Assembly: GCA_003427395.1 (NCBI GenBank)
Contig: BFEA01000304.1
Location: 1,259,427 to 1,292,109, forward strand
Reading direction: 5' to 3'
From: Chara braunii
Lineage: Eukaryota > Streptophyta > Charophyceae > Charales > Characeae
Length of the DNA stretch: 32,683 nucleotides
Below, in pieces: positions 1 through 9,835 of this stretch (positions are counted from its first letter, which is position 1; every line of letters starts with the position of its first letter). A program made the position numbers and the translations under genes. The notes under the pieces were generated by a model. The model saw nothing but the letters and a program-made list of their open reading frames with translations. It searched no databases and was not told where the DNA came from.

Positions 1-28
1 TTTTTTTTTTTTTTTTTTTTTTTTTTTT
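1..28. repeat. poly-T tract at window start
   Basis: The window opens with 28 consecutive T. Similar long T tracts lie at 641-659, 865-893 and 2310-2337. They could be reverse-strand A tails of old retroelements or simple low-complexity DNA, and probably explain why the assembly ends here. Confidence 0.9.
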
Positions 29-862
29 AGTTGATACTAAGTAATCGAGCGAGAAACAATGATATAGGGTACGATTGAATTAGAGTAGGATGCACGACCC
101 TTCAATCGATTGGCTGGTTGATCGTAGCAATTTCGCTTCGAGGTTTGATTTTAAGAGCGAAGAGCGAAGAAAACAATCTTTCCCCTTCCCCGCCCCCCCC
201 TTTTTTTTTTGTTAAATAGCAAACAATGATTGTTGATCCTTGACGAGTGGTGGTCGATTTAGTTATTCAAATGTTTAATTGATTCTTATGGGCCGATTGG
301 TCAAATAATTTAATTGATGAGAGTGAATAAGTTGATTGATAAGTTAAGCAAAAGTGTAGGTAGGGATATGAGAACAGAGTAGAGGGATTTCGGATAACGA
401 AATGAGTGTTTCATTCTTCCCTTCTTCTTAAGAAAACGGTAACAACATGTAATAGGATAGAAGAAATTCGATAAGATGCTTTCACCATAGGTTGATCAAA
501 TGGTCGATTGTATGGTCGTGCGAGAAAAAAATTGAGCATGGATTGAGCTGGGTAGGTCTCAGTCACATGAAAGGGCAGGAGAGCAAAGAATCATCGCCTA
601 CCCTTTACGACCCTTCTCTCCCCTTTCTTCTTCCCTTCCCTTTTTTTTTTTTTTTTTTTGCATGAGATAAAGTTGTCAAGGAAGTAGCGAGTGGCGAGTA
701 ATCAGTCTAAAGATCAATCATGGAATGAGTCAGCAGGTCAATCGGAGGTTTAATAAATGGTTGATTAAAGGGCGAGAGGTGCACCAGTCAATTTGGATGA
801 TCAAACTGTTGATTGGATCGTTGGTTGGTTCCCGGTTAAAGGATTGATTGGCCAGACGAGTG

Positions 863-893
<31 letters not shown>

Positions 894-1270
894 GATTGGC
901 CTAACATACGATTGATCAGCAACGAAGTGGTTAAACATTCTGTCAGAAGATGCGTGGTTGGAAAAGAAAATCTTTGGGTGAGATTAGGGTGGGTAGGAAT
1001 GATAAGAAAAAAATAATTTCGCAGGAGATTAATTAAAGTGATCGACAGACTGGTGAAAGAGAGGTTACGCGATCAATCAATTCGAGTGGTGAAAAAGGTT
1101 GAATAGTCAGTTGATTAATCAAACGATTAGTCTTATGATTAAATGGTCTAATGGTATCATTAATAGAATGATAAATTTGACTAGACTAGTGAGAATATCA
1201 AATAGGGAAAGGAGTGATCGACAAATTATCCCCTTTCTTTATGTCTTTTTTTTTCTTGACTCCGTTCCTC
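29..1270. repeat. AT-rich GATT/GATC-rich repeat DNA, no gene
   Basis: This stretch is dominated by short words such as GATT, GATC, AATC and CGAT in both orientations, broken by T tracts at 201-210, 641-659 and 865-893. Word use matches the ordered repeat that follows, but I could not define a clean period here. No convincing coding frame is visible; the only listed-length open frame (about 1099-1320, +) is low in complexity and does not begin with ATG in a good context. Confidence 0.6.
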
Positions 1271-2180
1271 CCCCGATCAGTCTCGTGAAATGCTTATCCA
1301 TCAATCAATTACTGCATTAATCAGAGTAAAAAGATGAATTGGTTAGTCCAATGGGTGATTGGTCTATCCAGTGGGTGATTGGACTATCGATCAATCGAAC
1401 TGATCGGTTGATCAATCATACTGCTTGATCGCCCGATCTAATCAAACGATTAATTGATTGTTCTAATTGATCGACCGATCATCGATCACGTGATAGGCCT
1501 ATCCATTAATCGATTGCTGCACTGATCATGAAGCGGACAATCGAGAGGTTGATTAGTTAGTCTGATCAGTCGGGCTTAGTGAACGTGCTCGAGAGATTGA
1601 GTAGTCAGTTGATCAGTCAAGTGATTAGTCAAGTGATTAGTTGCGTGAATTGATATCAATTAATCGCGCAATTGTTCGCCCGACTCGTCAGAAGTAGTCG
1701 ATCGAGCTATCGATCAAATGATTAATCGACTGATCGATTAGTCGATTGATCGACCAATGCATCAGTCGCGTGAGAGGTATATCGATCAATCGATTGCTGC
1801 ATTAATCAGAGCGGAATGACTAGTTGGTCAGTCTATTGGTGATTGGTCTATCCCTTGGGTGATTGGTCTATCCATGAACTGATCGGCTGATCCATCGAGC
1901 TATTTGATTGACTAATGTATCAAACGATCTGTTCGACTGTTTTATTACTCTATTAATGGACCGGCCATCGATCTCGTGATAGGCATAACCGTCAATCGAT
2001 TGCTGCACCGATCATCAGACGGGTAATCGAAAGGTTGATTAGTTAGCATGATCAGTTGGGCTCAATGAGAGTGGTCGAGAGATTGAGTAGTCGCTTGATT
2101 AGTCAAGTGATTAGTTGCATGAATTGGTATCAATTAATCGCACAACTAATTGCTTGATTAATCGGGTGATAGTGACAAAG
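1271..2180. repeat. Dimeric tandem repeat, period about 486 bp
   Basis: A conserved box (consensus near GTGATAGGCCTATC, then about 20 bp ending in GATTGCTGCAYTGATCA) occurs at 1285, 1490, 1770 and 1976. Boxes 1285 and 1770 are followed by similar text (a run resembling GGTGATTGGTCTATCC). Boxes 1490 and 1976 are followed by a different shared text (GGTTGATTAGTTAG, then GATTGAGTAGTC). The spacings are 485 (1285 to 1770) and 486 (1490 to 1976). The array is therefore A-B-A-B, a two-monomer higher-order unit. The sequence is highly self-complementary (GATC and CGATCG words), so single strands could fold extensively. No coding role is apparent. Confidence 0.75.
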
Positions 2181-2308
2181 GACAAGTGATGCACATAACA
2201 TTTTTAGAAATACAGGTGACAATAGAAGAAATTCCTTAGAAATTTTCAAACAGATAGGTAATCTTGTAATTAGAACGAAGGTTGTTATGAAGAGCATTGA
2301 AGATAATA

Positions 2309-2309
<1 letters not shown>

Positions 2310-2343
<34 letters not shown>

Positions 2344-3720
2344 TTCCTTCGGTGTTTGAATGACTAGTTGGTTTATTCGCTGTGTGATTGGTCGATCCAT
2401 CCATCAGGTTGACCGGCTGATCCATCAAGCTAATTGATTGACCGATCGATCAAACAATTAATCGAATGATTGATTAATTGATTGATCGACGATCCATCCA
2501 TCTTGTGATAGGCCTATCAATCGAGCGATTGCTATACCGATCATCAAACGGGTGGTCAAAAAGTTGATTAGCTTGATCAGTCGAGTTTAATGAAAATGGT
2601 GGAGAGATTGAGTAGTCTCTTGAATAGTTGCTTGATTGGTCAATTGATCCAAGAATCGATTGATGTGTTGCTCCCTCAATCCGTTGATCGAATAATTCAT
2701 TGATCGACCGACCAATCGGACGATGAAATTGCAAAAAGGTTTCGATATGGGTTCCTCCCTTTTTTTTTGGGGGGGGGGGGGGGGGGGGAAGCAAAATGAC
2801 AAGTTGTACAATACATTGATAAAAAAATTGGGAAATATAAGAAACCCTTAGTCGTCGAACGACTTGGTAATTTCCTAATTAGGATGATAGCTATTGGCAA
2901 GACCTCTGATCAAAGGAATCCTCCTAATTTCATTTTCTTGGTTTCTCCCCCCCTCCCCCTCCTCCCCTTTTTTTTTTTTGGAAAAATGTCGCACCCCTAA
3001 GAAAATTGAAATATATATATTCCATAAAATTGAGGCATAAGTGAAAACCATTATTCAGAGCCTTCGATTATGTGGAGAAAAGTTGGTTTGTCCGTTGGGT
3101 GATTGGTCGATCCATCAGTCGAATTGATCTGCTGATTCATCAAAGTAATCGATCGATCGATCGATCAAACGATGAATCGACTTGATCGATTAATCGATTG
3201 ATTAACTGATTCATCAATCTCGTGATAAGCATATCGATCAATCCGGATGATTGAAAATTGATTAGCCTGATCAATCGGGCTTAATGGGAGTAGTCAAGAG
3301 GTTGAGTAGTCACTTGATTCGTTGCGCGATCGGTCGGTTGATCCATGAATCGATTAGTGTGATGTTCTGTCAGTCTATACGTCGAACGATTCATTGCTCA
3401 ATCGCTCAATCAAACAACTGGTGGCTTGGTTATCCAAACAATGAAATCGTGATACAATTTCGATATGAGCTTTATTATTATTACCTTTTTTTTTTTTTAT
3501 ATAAACAAAATGGCGAGTTATACAAAGTATTGATACAAAAATTCGGGAAATAAAAGACACCCTTGGTCGATAAATAACTTGGTAATTTTCTGAATAGGAT
3601 GATAGCTAATGGCAAGACGATTGATCATAAGAGCCCCTCAATTTGACTTCTATGATTTCCCTTCCTTTTGCATATGAGAAAAGGTAAAAGAACAATGAGA
3701 GCAGAAAATCAACCTTAATT
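2310..3720. repeat. Two diverged units of a longer (about 717 bp) related tandem repeat
   Basis: The same box reappears at 2505 and 3222, 717 bp apart. Both copies carry a similar right-hand extension: TTTCGATATG at about 2732 and 3460, then a homopolymer tract, then related text ending near GGATGATAGCTA (about 2881 and 3597). A shared CCTTCGATTATG word follows at about 3061 and 3846. In the first unit the tract is T followed by 20 G (2769-2788); in the second it is T only. The units are clearly related to the 486-bp dimer but have gained a segment. No gene is supported here. Confidence 0.65.
2759..2788. repeat. T10-G20 homopolymer junction
   Basis: A run of T passes directly into 20 consecutive G at 2769-2788. 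It lies in the first 717-bp unit; the matching position in the second unit has only T. Such a G run can form quadruplexes, and is also a typical place for sequencing or assembly error. Confidence 0.85.
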
Positions 3721-3835
3721 TTGTATACTCGCTTACATCAGCCCACCACTCTTTCGACACCGAAATCATACTGAATATTGCGGCCGCCATTATTGAAAAA
3801 AGCCACAAAATATTTCATTCCAGAGAGTGAAGACC

Positions 3836-4186
3836 TCATTCAAAACCTTCGATTATGAGGGAAAGGTGGTAGAGAGATAAACGAGAGTAGGGGTTTGAAG
3901 AATAGTGGATATAAAGAAAGAGAATGAGGAGGAAGATGATGTATAAGAAAAGGAGGATGATGAAGTCAACGTATCTAAATGTGTTAGGTTTCCTCCGTGA
4001 TCTGATTGTTTTGGGAGGAGTGAGAATGGGTGGGGGTGGTGGGGATGGTGAAGCAATGGGCGGTCGAGGCACAATTAGTAATTGTTGCACTAGGATTGGA
4101 TGCCCTGGTGAATCTGGATCCGGATTAAGGTCCACCGATCGGTGACGTTGCCTTTTTGAGGGATCAGTTCCCTTCTTGGGCGGCAT
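3836..4186 (-). CDS. Hypothetical small protein with one hydrophobic segment (weak)
   Basis: A minus-strand frame of 116 codons starts with ATG at 4184-4186. It has a basic N-terminus (MPPKKGTDPSKRQRH), a proline-rich middle, and a strongly hydrophobic stretch at about residues 72-95 that could be one membrane segment. I do not recognise it. Its C-terminal end overlaps the repeat word CCTTCGATTATG, which argues that at least the tail is not conserved coding sequence. It may be a partial exon, a fragment or chance. No neighbouring gene gives context. Confidence 0.2.
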   Translation of the reverse strand: MPPKKGTDPSKRQRHRSVDLNPDPDSPGHPILVQQLLIVPRPPIASPSPPPPPILTPPKTIRSRRKPNTFRYVDFIILLFLYIIFLLILFLYIHYSSNPYSRLSLYHLSLIIEGFE

Positions 4187-4451
4187 CTTGCTGCTCGGGA
4201 ACTATGAAGGAGAAAACACGTCGACCTTCCTTGAGATTGATAGTAAGCCGAGGGACTGAAGGCTGCGCCGGTCTGCGCAGCTCCCTGGGTTGATGTGGTG
4301 CAGGGAGATAGTGTCGATCCATATCATAGATTCCCTCCGTGAGAAGCCTAAACCATGGGCCAGGTCCAAAAGCCAGAAGGTTGTGCAAGCGAAGATGGTA
4401 GAAATATCCCTTGATAAGTTGCTTGAAGAATCCTCTGACGAAGAATGTAAT

Positions 4452-5177
4452 CTAGCAGGAGAAACGTGATTGAGTACTGATCGCTGGGAGATTCTCGGCG
4501 AGGGTTAAGCGTCCGCGTATTTGAAAGAGTTTTTCTTTGGTGTTTGCGAGGCAAAGGCAGAAGCAATAGAAGGGAATCCTGAAATCATGCGCGAATCTTT
4601 GCTTATAAATGACTAACTGTTGTACTGCATGATTCTGGTCATCTTCAGTGAGAAAATTGAAACAGCGAGTGCCAACGAAGAGGAGGGAGGAGATGGTAAG
4701 TGAGTAGAAGGAATGCGAGAAGAGCTCCGAGTCTTGATCCCTGAGAAGAAAGAAAAACGAATGAGCTTCGTTCAGTAATATACAAAAGGAATTGCACTCT
4801 ACGTACTCAAGCAGATGAGTGAGAAGAGGGTAGGAATGAAAGCGCTTCTCAATGAAGTGGGCTTGAAGGTTGATGAAAGACTTAGGTACGATGGAAGGCA
4901 GGTCGAAGAGATGGAGGGGAAGCAAAGAAGCGGAGGGTGGGTCAAGGACAAAGATTTTCCTAATAGGTTCCTCCGCCGTAATGGGTGGTGAATAAACGGT
5001 GCTGAATATGATAGTAATGAAGGATGTGAAAGTGGTAGCCAATTTTTCGTCAGATACGGAGAAATCGGAGTGGATATAGATAGTCGAGGGAAAAAAGTCT
5101 AGAAGGAAAGGGGGAAAACAAAGACTTAGGGGAATGGTACTTTCACCGTGACGAGTGATGACAGGGAAGTGACAAAC
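4452..5177 (-). CDS. Unrecognised open frame, possibly an exon or remnant
   Basis: A minus-strand frame stays open from just after a stop near 5178 down to the stop at 4452, about 240 codons, longer than expected for this AT content. There is no ATG near the start. The product would be rich in Phe, Leu and Ser, with alternating hydrophobic stretches, and contains phrases such as SDFSVSDEKLATTFTSF and LTEDDQNHAVQQLVIYKQRF. I cannot place it in a family. It lies directly left of the kangaroo-like element and could be host sequence the element landed beside, or a decayed part of another element. Protein-level comparison would decide. Confidence 0.2.
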   Translation of the reverse strand, partial: VCHFPVITRHGESTIPLSLCFPPFLLDFFPSTIYIHSDFSVSDEKLATTFTSFITIIFSTVYSPPITAEEPIRKIFVLDPPSASLLPLHLFDLPSIVPKSFINLQAHFIEKRFHSYPLLTHLLEYVECNSFCILLNEAHSFFFLLRDQDSELFSHSFYSLTISSLLFVGTRCFNFLTEDDQNHAVQQLVIYKQRFAHDFRIPFYCFCLCLANTKEKLFQIRGRLTLAENLPAISTQSRFSC

Positions 5178-5251
5178 CTAAAAAATGTTCACCAACAGTT
5201 GACAGGACTCGACAACAGTAGGACCCGTAGACTGGCAGTGACAGTCCTTCG

Positions 5252-5758
5252 CCAAAAGGCGAGGAGAACAACTCAATCTCCGTAGGACCTGACCCTTGTG
5301 CTCCTGCGCAGGTTTGTGTATGTGATGAGTGCTGCGAGCAGGTGCGGACTGGAGGGCGCTGCTCGGGAGACTTCGCAAGCTGTCGTCACAGGCCAGGCCC
5401 ATGTGACTTATACCGTCACCGGCCAAGGCAGTGGTACCAGTCAGGCTGGCGAGACAATTTTTTTTTCCAGCTTGGGTGAGTGTCACATCGTTCGTTTGCT
5501 CTCCTTACTCCAGGTAGCAGTCCTCCGTCGATTTAGGTAGTTGCTTTGTCTGTCGTGGATGTTTAAAAACTTGTGGTGATGCTTGAAGTTGTTTCTCACC
5601 GAAGTCGTAGATGTTGTCAATTAATGGTTGCGATAAAGGTTCCGATTTCAACTGTCTGGTACGAGTACCAATTGACATATCAACCGACGATAACCGGTTG
5701 GAAGAAAGCTGGGCTATTGAGACTGTTTCCAATTGCGGTTGTTAATGTAGGCATAATG
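5252..5758 (+). repeat. Left inverted repeat (A) of the DIRS-like element
   Basis: This segment is the reverse complement of 9941-10438 with scattered mismatches and small indels. Landmarks shared by both copies include CTCAATCTCCGTAGGACC, CCTCCGTCGATTTAGG and AACCGACGATAACCGGT (one mismatch in places). Matching begins near GCCAAAAGGCGAGG at 5252 and ends at AGGCATAATG (5749-5758). Confidence 0.85.
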
Positions 5759-5759
5759 T

Positions 5760-6700
5760 TCGATGGCACTTCGCACATACCAACCTCCAACGTCATAGAG
5801 GTCCGCCGTATGGTCAAGAAAGTATTTCCAGCGTCCTCTTTCAAAGACGCCTTGCGTTGCATCTCCCCCCCACCTCTCCAGATTCTCAATCATAACAACC
5901 CTCCCCACCATTGCGACTTCATTACATCAACAGTCTCTCAACTCCTATCCTCTGATGTCATCTAACTTTCTCCAAACCCCATTGTTATCAATCCTGTTTT
6001 TGCAGTAGAGAGTTCGTCGAAAACTAGGTTTATTATCGATGAACGTTTTGTCAATCTCTTTGTAACATTCCTGGACTTTCATTACGAATCCATTGATGAC
6101 TTGACTGCCCATCTCTCTGGTTCCCCCATTCAAGACTTTTTCACTTACTTCGATATCAAAAATGACTATTATCACATCTCTATTCATCCTCTCTTCCGTC
6201 CCTATCTTGCTTTTCAATGGAATGACGTCACCTACCACTTTACAACTCTCTGCTTTGGAATCTCATCCACATGTTGGATTTTCAGAACTATCATGCAGGA
6301 AATAATAACAGAAGTTCGTCTCCGAAAGATTCACATAGCTTCTTATATAGATGATTCTTCTCTTGGACATAAGGACCTCTCAACTTTTATTTGGCAAACA
6401 TTCAACTATGTCGTCATCCTTCATAACCTTGTTTTTTTCCTTAGCCTTCACAAATGCTCCCTCCTTCCTTCGCAATGCATCCGCTTCCTTGGTTTTAACA
6501 TTGATGCTCATACCAAGCGTATCAAGGTACCGCAAGACAAGATCGCAAACCTGCTTAAACTCATGCTCGACACTAACTCTCGCAACTCTGGCAGATTCAT
6601 CGCAAAGCTTGCAGGAAAACTTGTCGCACTATCAAAAGCATTTTTGCCCACCCATCTATACTTATCTTCACTTTATAAAATAATCTCCCCAACTAATTGA
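5760..6700 (+). pseudogene. DIRS-type reverse transcriptase (broken)
   Basis: The RT copies element RNA into DNA. One frame holds the domain: an upstream part ending in SQLLSSDVI, an in-frame TAA at 5963-5965, then NPVFAVESSSKTRFIIDERF and the RT core to a TGA at 6698-6700. Visible motifs are FDIKNDYYHI (motif A aspartate), TTLCFGISS (motif B region) and SYIDDSSL (motif C, two catalytic Asp). A thumb-like region follows (FLGFNIDAHTKRIKVPQDK, then AGKLVALSKAF). This order and wording are typical of DIRS-group RTs rather than LINEs or LTR elements. The upstream frame is continuous with 5573-5965, which begins inside the left inverted repeat. The single stop at 5963 is the only break within the RT itself. 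Confidence 0.8.
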
Positions 6701-7105
6701 GATTCCCCAGTATCCGTCTCCTCGGACCTCATTAATGACCTTCTCTTGTGGATTCATCACCTACCTTACCTCCCGGGAAAACTTTGGACTGTACGCTTCC
6801 CAACCATTACAGTTTTCACTGACGCATCTACCCTCCAAATTGCCACATTATTTACCCAATCAACAACGAACCCCTCTTATTCAACCAATGTCTCCCTCTC
6901 GATCTCCTAAACTTATCTTCCACTCACAGAGAACTATTTGCAATCCTTGAAACATTTCGTTTCTTAGCCTTCTCGCAACCTCACCTTCTCTCATCAACCT
7001 CTATCAGACTTCACTCATATAGTCAATCAGCATCCGCGTTACTCATGAAGATGAAATCCACAGACCAATCTTTCAACTCCTAGTTAAGAAGTATAGTCTC
7101 CTTCC
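6701..7105 (+). pseudogene. RNase H domain of the DIRS-like element (broken)
   Basis: Directly after the TGA at 6698, the same frame continues with SSDLINDLLLWIHHLPYLPG and TITVFTDAST, the first catalytic-Asp motif of DIRS-type RNase H. After a stop at 6908-6910 the domain resumes in another frame as STHRELFAILETFRFLAF. The family usually has an aspartate-asparagine pair near the following IRLHSYSQSAS; here it reads SY, so that site appears lost. The frame ends near 7082 beside the inserted maturase fragment. The RNase H would remove the RNA strand after reverse transcription; this copy cannot work. Confidence 0.65.
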
Positions 7106-7330
7106 TCATTTTCGATGCAATTCTCTGAAGCCATGTGAATAAGTGGAAAAGCGAGGTTCATAAATAGGTTCTAAGATCATGTTAAGAATTTTTTGTACGA
7201 TCCTGTTCTGGAAGCATGATACTCCCAGTGGACGTTTTTCGTTCTTCCCAGGTTTCGGTGGAATACGAGTTGCTCCCCATTCAAATTCTCCTTTGACTAT
7301 CGCGAGATATGGATTCCTAGGTCTCTCCAC
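7106..7330 (-). pseudogene. Fragment of a group II intron maturase/RT, organelle type
   Basis: The minus strand reads RIPPKPGKNEKRPLGV, then QNRIVQKILNMILEPIYEP and FSTYSHGFRE. This is the N-terminal RT region (RT-0 to RT-2) of a group II intron-encoded protein, in the style common in mitochondrial introns. About 70 residues are intact in one frame; there is no start, no catalytic YADD and no maturase domain. It lies antisense inside the RNase H / downstream domain of the DIRS-like element. The element's own reading resumes just beyond it at about 7330. The simplest reading is a short organelle-derived filler inserted into the nuclear element; exact edges are uncertain by roughly 20 bp. Confidence 0.75.
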
Positions 7331-7860
7331 AAATCCGCTGACTTTTTATCCAAAATTGAAGACAATTCTGACTAGGGTCTTGCCAACCATATCAAGAAGG
7401 ACATCTTTTCCGAAATAGGCTCACCTGCCATAGACCTCTTCGCTTTTGACTATCACCATGTTTGCCCTACTTTCATCTCAAGAGACTAGTTAGTGAAGGT
7501 CTCCCTAATAGATACTCTCTCCCTTGATTGGAACTCCCTACCTCTCAACCATACAGATACATATTCCCTCTTGTTGTCCTCCTTAATCAAATCCTCTCTA
7601 AAATCATTACAAGTCCGCCCCCTACCTCCTCATCCTGCCTTCATCACAAAGAACCTTCTGGCATCCCCGCATCCTCGATCTCAATATCGTTAACCGCTTC
7701 ACAATCCCTACTTTCACTTTCTCCTGCCTCCCCAACCCCCGGGTCAGTCCCCTCGTTCCCAATCCTGCAACCCTTGGTTTGACGGCAATCTTCATCCTCC
7801 CTTAGACGCTCCTCACCTCCCCGTTTCCAACCGCGCCTCATCCCGTAGCCGTACCGCATG
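7331..7860 (+). pseudogene. End of RNase H and following conserved DIRS domain (broken)
   Basis: Beyond the maturase insert the + strand reads SADFLSKIEDNSD, then TAG where the family usually has Trp, then IGSPAIDLFAFDYHHV, the block that follows RNase H in DIRS elements (often called the MT-like domain). Further on, in shifted frames, come LDWNSLP, YIFPLVVLLNQILSKI and NPWFDGNLHPPLDAPHLP, matching the usual W..L, FPP..L..L.K and PW...L pattern. At least three frameshifts or stops are present. The far end overlaps the tail of the opposing recombinase reading. Confidence 0.6.
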
Positions 7861-8517
7861 AATGTTCCTACCTAACTCCAAGTGCCTTGCCGCATTATCT
7901 CCCCCAAATTCCAGCCCTCCTCAATCCTCGTTTGCACCCCACCAATCCAGAAACCATGACCACTCTCCCCTTCAAATACTCCCGCTTCTCCAAACCACTT
8001 CTCTATCCGCTTATTGAAACCACCTCCACTCAATGGTCTGTTTCCTCGCACAGGTCGGAAAAGATAACCATTTCGTAAATCCTTCCCCACTCGCTCATAA
8101 CTATTCAGCATAACAGACAACCGTTCCAAGAAGGTCGCCTCATCACTTCTCGGATCTCCCAATCTTATCATAAACCTTCCTCCATGCCGATTTGTCTTTG
8201 TATACCCAGGTCGCACTAACCCTCGCTCAAAATCAATCTATTTATACCTGTAGCCTCAACCCCTCTCCACATCATTGACAACTTTCCTATGAGTATAAAA
8301 ACGTCCCCCCATCACGGTACGCCTGAGCCTTAGAGTACCCTTTCATATCCTTCACCTTTTCTCTTATATAACTTATCACCACTCTCAGTTTCTCCCATTG
8401 CATTAGTTTTGCAAATTCTTCTATTACACCCTTCCGCAGTGTATACTCCCGATAGGATTTCCTAAAGATCTTAACTCTACTACTCTGGCAATAATTGTTG
8501 ATCCAATTATGGCGGCT
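7644..8517 (-). pseudogene. Tyrosine recombinase of the DIRS-like element (broken, antisense to RT)
   Basis: This enzyme would integrate the circular DNA form by site-specific recombination. From high to low coordinates the minus strand shows a SAM-like core-binding part (KLRVVISYIREKVKDM, GYSKAQAYRDG) and GLRLQV, a likely first catalytic Arg. Then come YTKTNRHGGRF, YLFRPVRGNRPLS and FNKRIEKWFGEAGV. GHGFWIGGVQTRIEEGW stands where HxxR is expected, with Arg replaced by Trp. GTWS, a TAG at 7872-7874, and FMRYGYG with the likely nucleophilic Tyr follow in the same frame. Other breaks are a stop at 8287 and frameshifts near 8220-8290. The N-terminal end stops at a short dispersed repeat near 8503. 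It faces the RT block tail to tail. Confidence 0.75.
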
Positions 8518-8540
8518 CTCCTACCACTGCCGGGGTGTAC
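8503..8540. repeat. Short dispersed repeat, copy 1 (GGYGGT/TACCAC core)
   Basis: CCAATTATGGCGGC, then CTACCACTGCCGGGG matches the core of copies at 8801-8857 and 9285-9341. It abuts the 5' end of the recombinase reading. Confidence 0.55.
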
Positions 8541-8800
8541 AAGATGTGAATAGAATATAGCAGGTTAATATCTCTAATCGGTCTCCAATTCTCCTGGCAA
8601 CAGGCAAGAGACCTATGTATACTATGATTCATCATACGCTGGCAAATAGGCATATAACTTAGTCTGCTCTGTAGGTTTACCTGCCAAAGCTCAATCCCAG
8701 CAGATGAGCTCAGTAGTTTGCTGTCAGTACAAAAGCATGATTGTTAATCTACCTGCAATCACAATATTGGTACATATCACAACTTACTATAGAAAGTCCT

Positions 8801-8857
8801 CAATTTTGGCGGTATTCCTACCACCGTTGGGATACTAGACTTGCAAAAGGGCTTTGA
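8801..8857. repeat. Short dispersed repeat, copy 2
   Basis: CAATTTTGGCGGTATTCC, then TACCACCGTTGGGAT and GCAAAAGGGCTTT. The GGCGGT and ACCACC words form an imperfect inverted repeat. It is about 80% identical by eye to copy 3. Confidence 0.6.
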
Positions 8858-9215
8858 AAGCATGGCCCCTGCGCTAGGGTGCCACACATATTCGGCCTGG
8901 CCAGGCATCACTTTAGCATACAGCATAACTGAACAATGTCATAATAGCAGGAACCACCCGCAATATTTGCATTTATCTTAAAATTCTTCATAGACAGTAT
9001 AGATCAACCAAGAACATATAGGGGGCTGCGGACACCCGAGAGTATTCATAGGAAGATCAGTTATCAACTTCTAGGTGGGGGCTGGGCAAGTTGCTAAGTA
9101 GGAGCCCCGTAATGGGAACGGGACAATTTGCAGCTCCAAGGGATACTGGGTGCTCCTGAGTAGAACAAAACAATGACTATAGCCTCAACATTGACCTGCA
9201 TTGTTGTATTAAAGA

Positions 9216-9262
9216 GACGTTGGACCCGGTTTCCAGTAGGTGTCGCTTCCCACCAATAGATG
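9216..9262. repeat. 47-bp dispersed repeat, copy 1
   Basis: GACGTTGGACCCGGTTTCC continues as AGTAGGTGTCGCTTCCCA and matches 11234-11280 with about five differences. Confidence 0.7.
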
Positions 9263-9284
9263 GAGCAGCCCAACAGACAAGGCC

Positions 9285-9341
9285 TCAATTTCGGTGGTTC
9301 TCTTACCACTGTCGGGATAGTGGCCTTACAAAAGGGCTTTC
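9285..9341. repeat. Short dispersed repeat, copy 3
   Basis: CTCAATTTCGGTGGTTCTC, then TACCACTGTCGGGAT and ACAAAAGGGCTTT. It aligns with copy 2 along its length. Confidence 0.6.
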
Positions 9342-9835
9342 GTTAAAAAAGTTTCAAGGCGACTATACTAACCGCCTGAAGTTGTTTCAAGAATCATCCT
9401 CTCCATCCCCACCCAACAGGCGAAAACATCCACTCAAACAATTTACAATAGCATCAACCGTTGACGGCGAAACCATCGGAAGCTCTTCAACATCAGAAGT
9501 TCAACATCGACTCTCAATTTCGACAAGTCATTGGCTACTTGTGAAGGACAATACATCAAGGTACAAGCAAGTCATGCAACTTCTCCCAGCTTCATTACGA
9601 TCAAACCAATCATTCAAAGCAAAAAGTATCTTCTTCATTTCATTCTTTCGTCGCTTTCCGGGTCCAAATTCACTGATTATCGCACTACTTCACTCAAGGC
9701 AAGCGGAGTATTTCCTTCAACCATGCGAGTCGCTCGCTTCTGCCTCCAGCTGCCATCGCTCATCCACTCGTTTTAGCAGTCTCTGCAAAACGACGCAGTC
9801 AATTGCGGGACGATGGAGGAATCAAGGACGGTCTA

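Larger units (their letters stand above)
8541..9835. other. Interior of DIRS-like element without recognised gene
   Basis: Apart from the short repeats, I see no supported gene between the recombinase and the B1 repeat. A + strand open frame at 9220-9888 (222 codons) begins with TTG, is serine-rich, shows no motif and runs into the B1 repeat, so I do not call it. This interval may contain decayed noncoding or gag-like sequence of the element. Confidence 0.5.

Noticed and set aside
1-28. Telomeric or scaffold-end biology for the terminal T and A runs
   Set aside because: They are plain homopolymers without a telomere unit; assembly breaks are the simpler reading.
1-3720. CRISPR array
   Set aside because: The repeats are long, degenerate and AT-rich with no uniform spacers, and the DNA is eukaryotic.
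7331-7418. The maturase fragment as a complete group II intron
   Set aside because: Only the N-terminal RT blocks are present; I see no intron domain V/VI structure or exon boundaries in the surrounding DNA.
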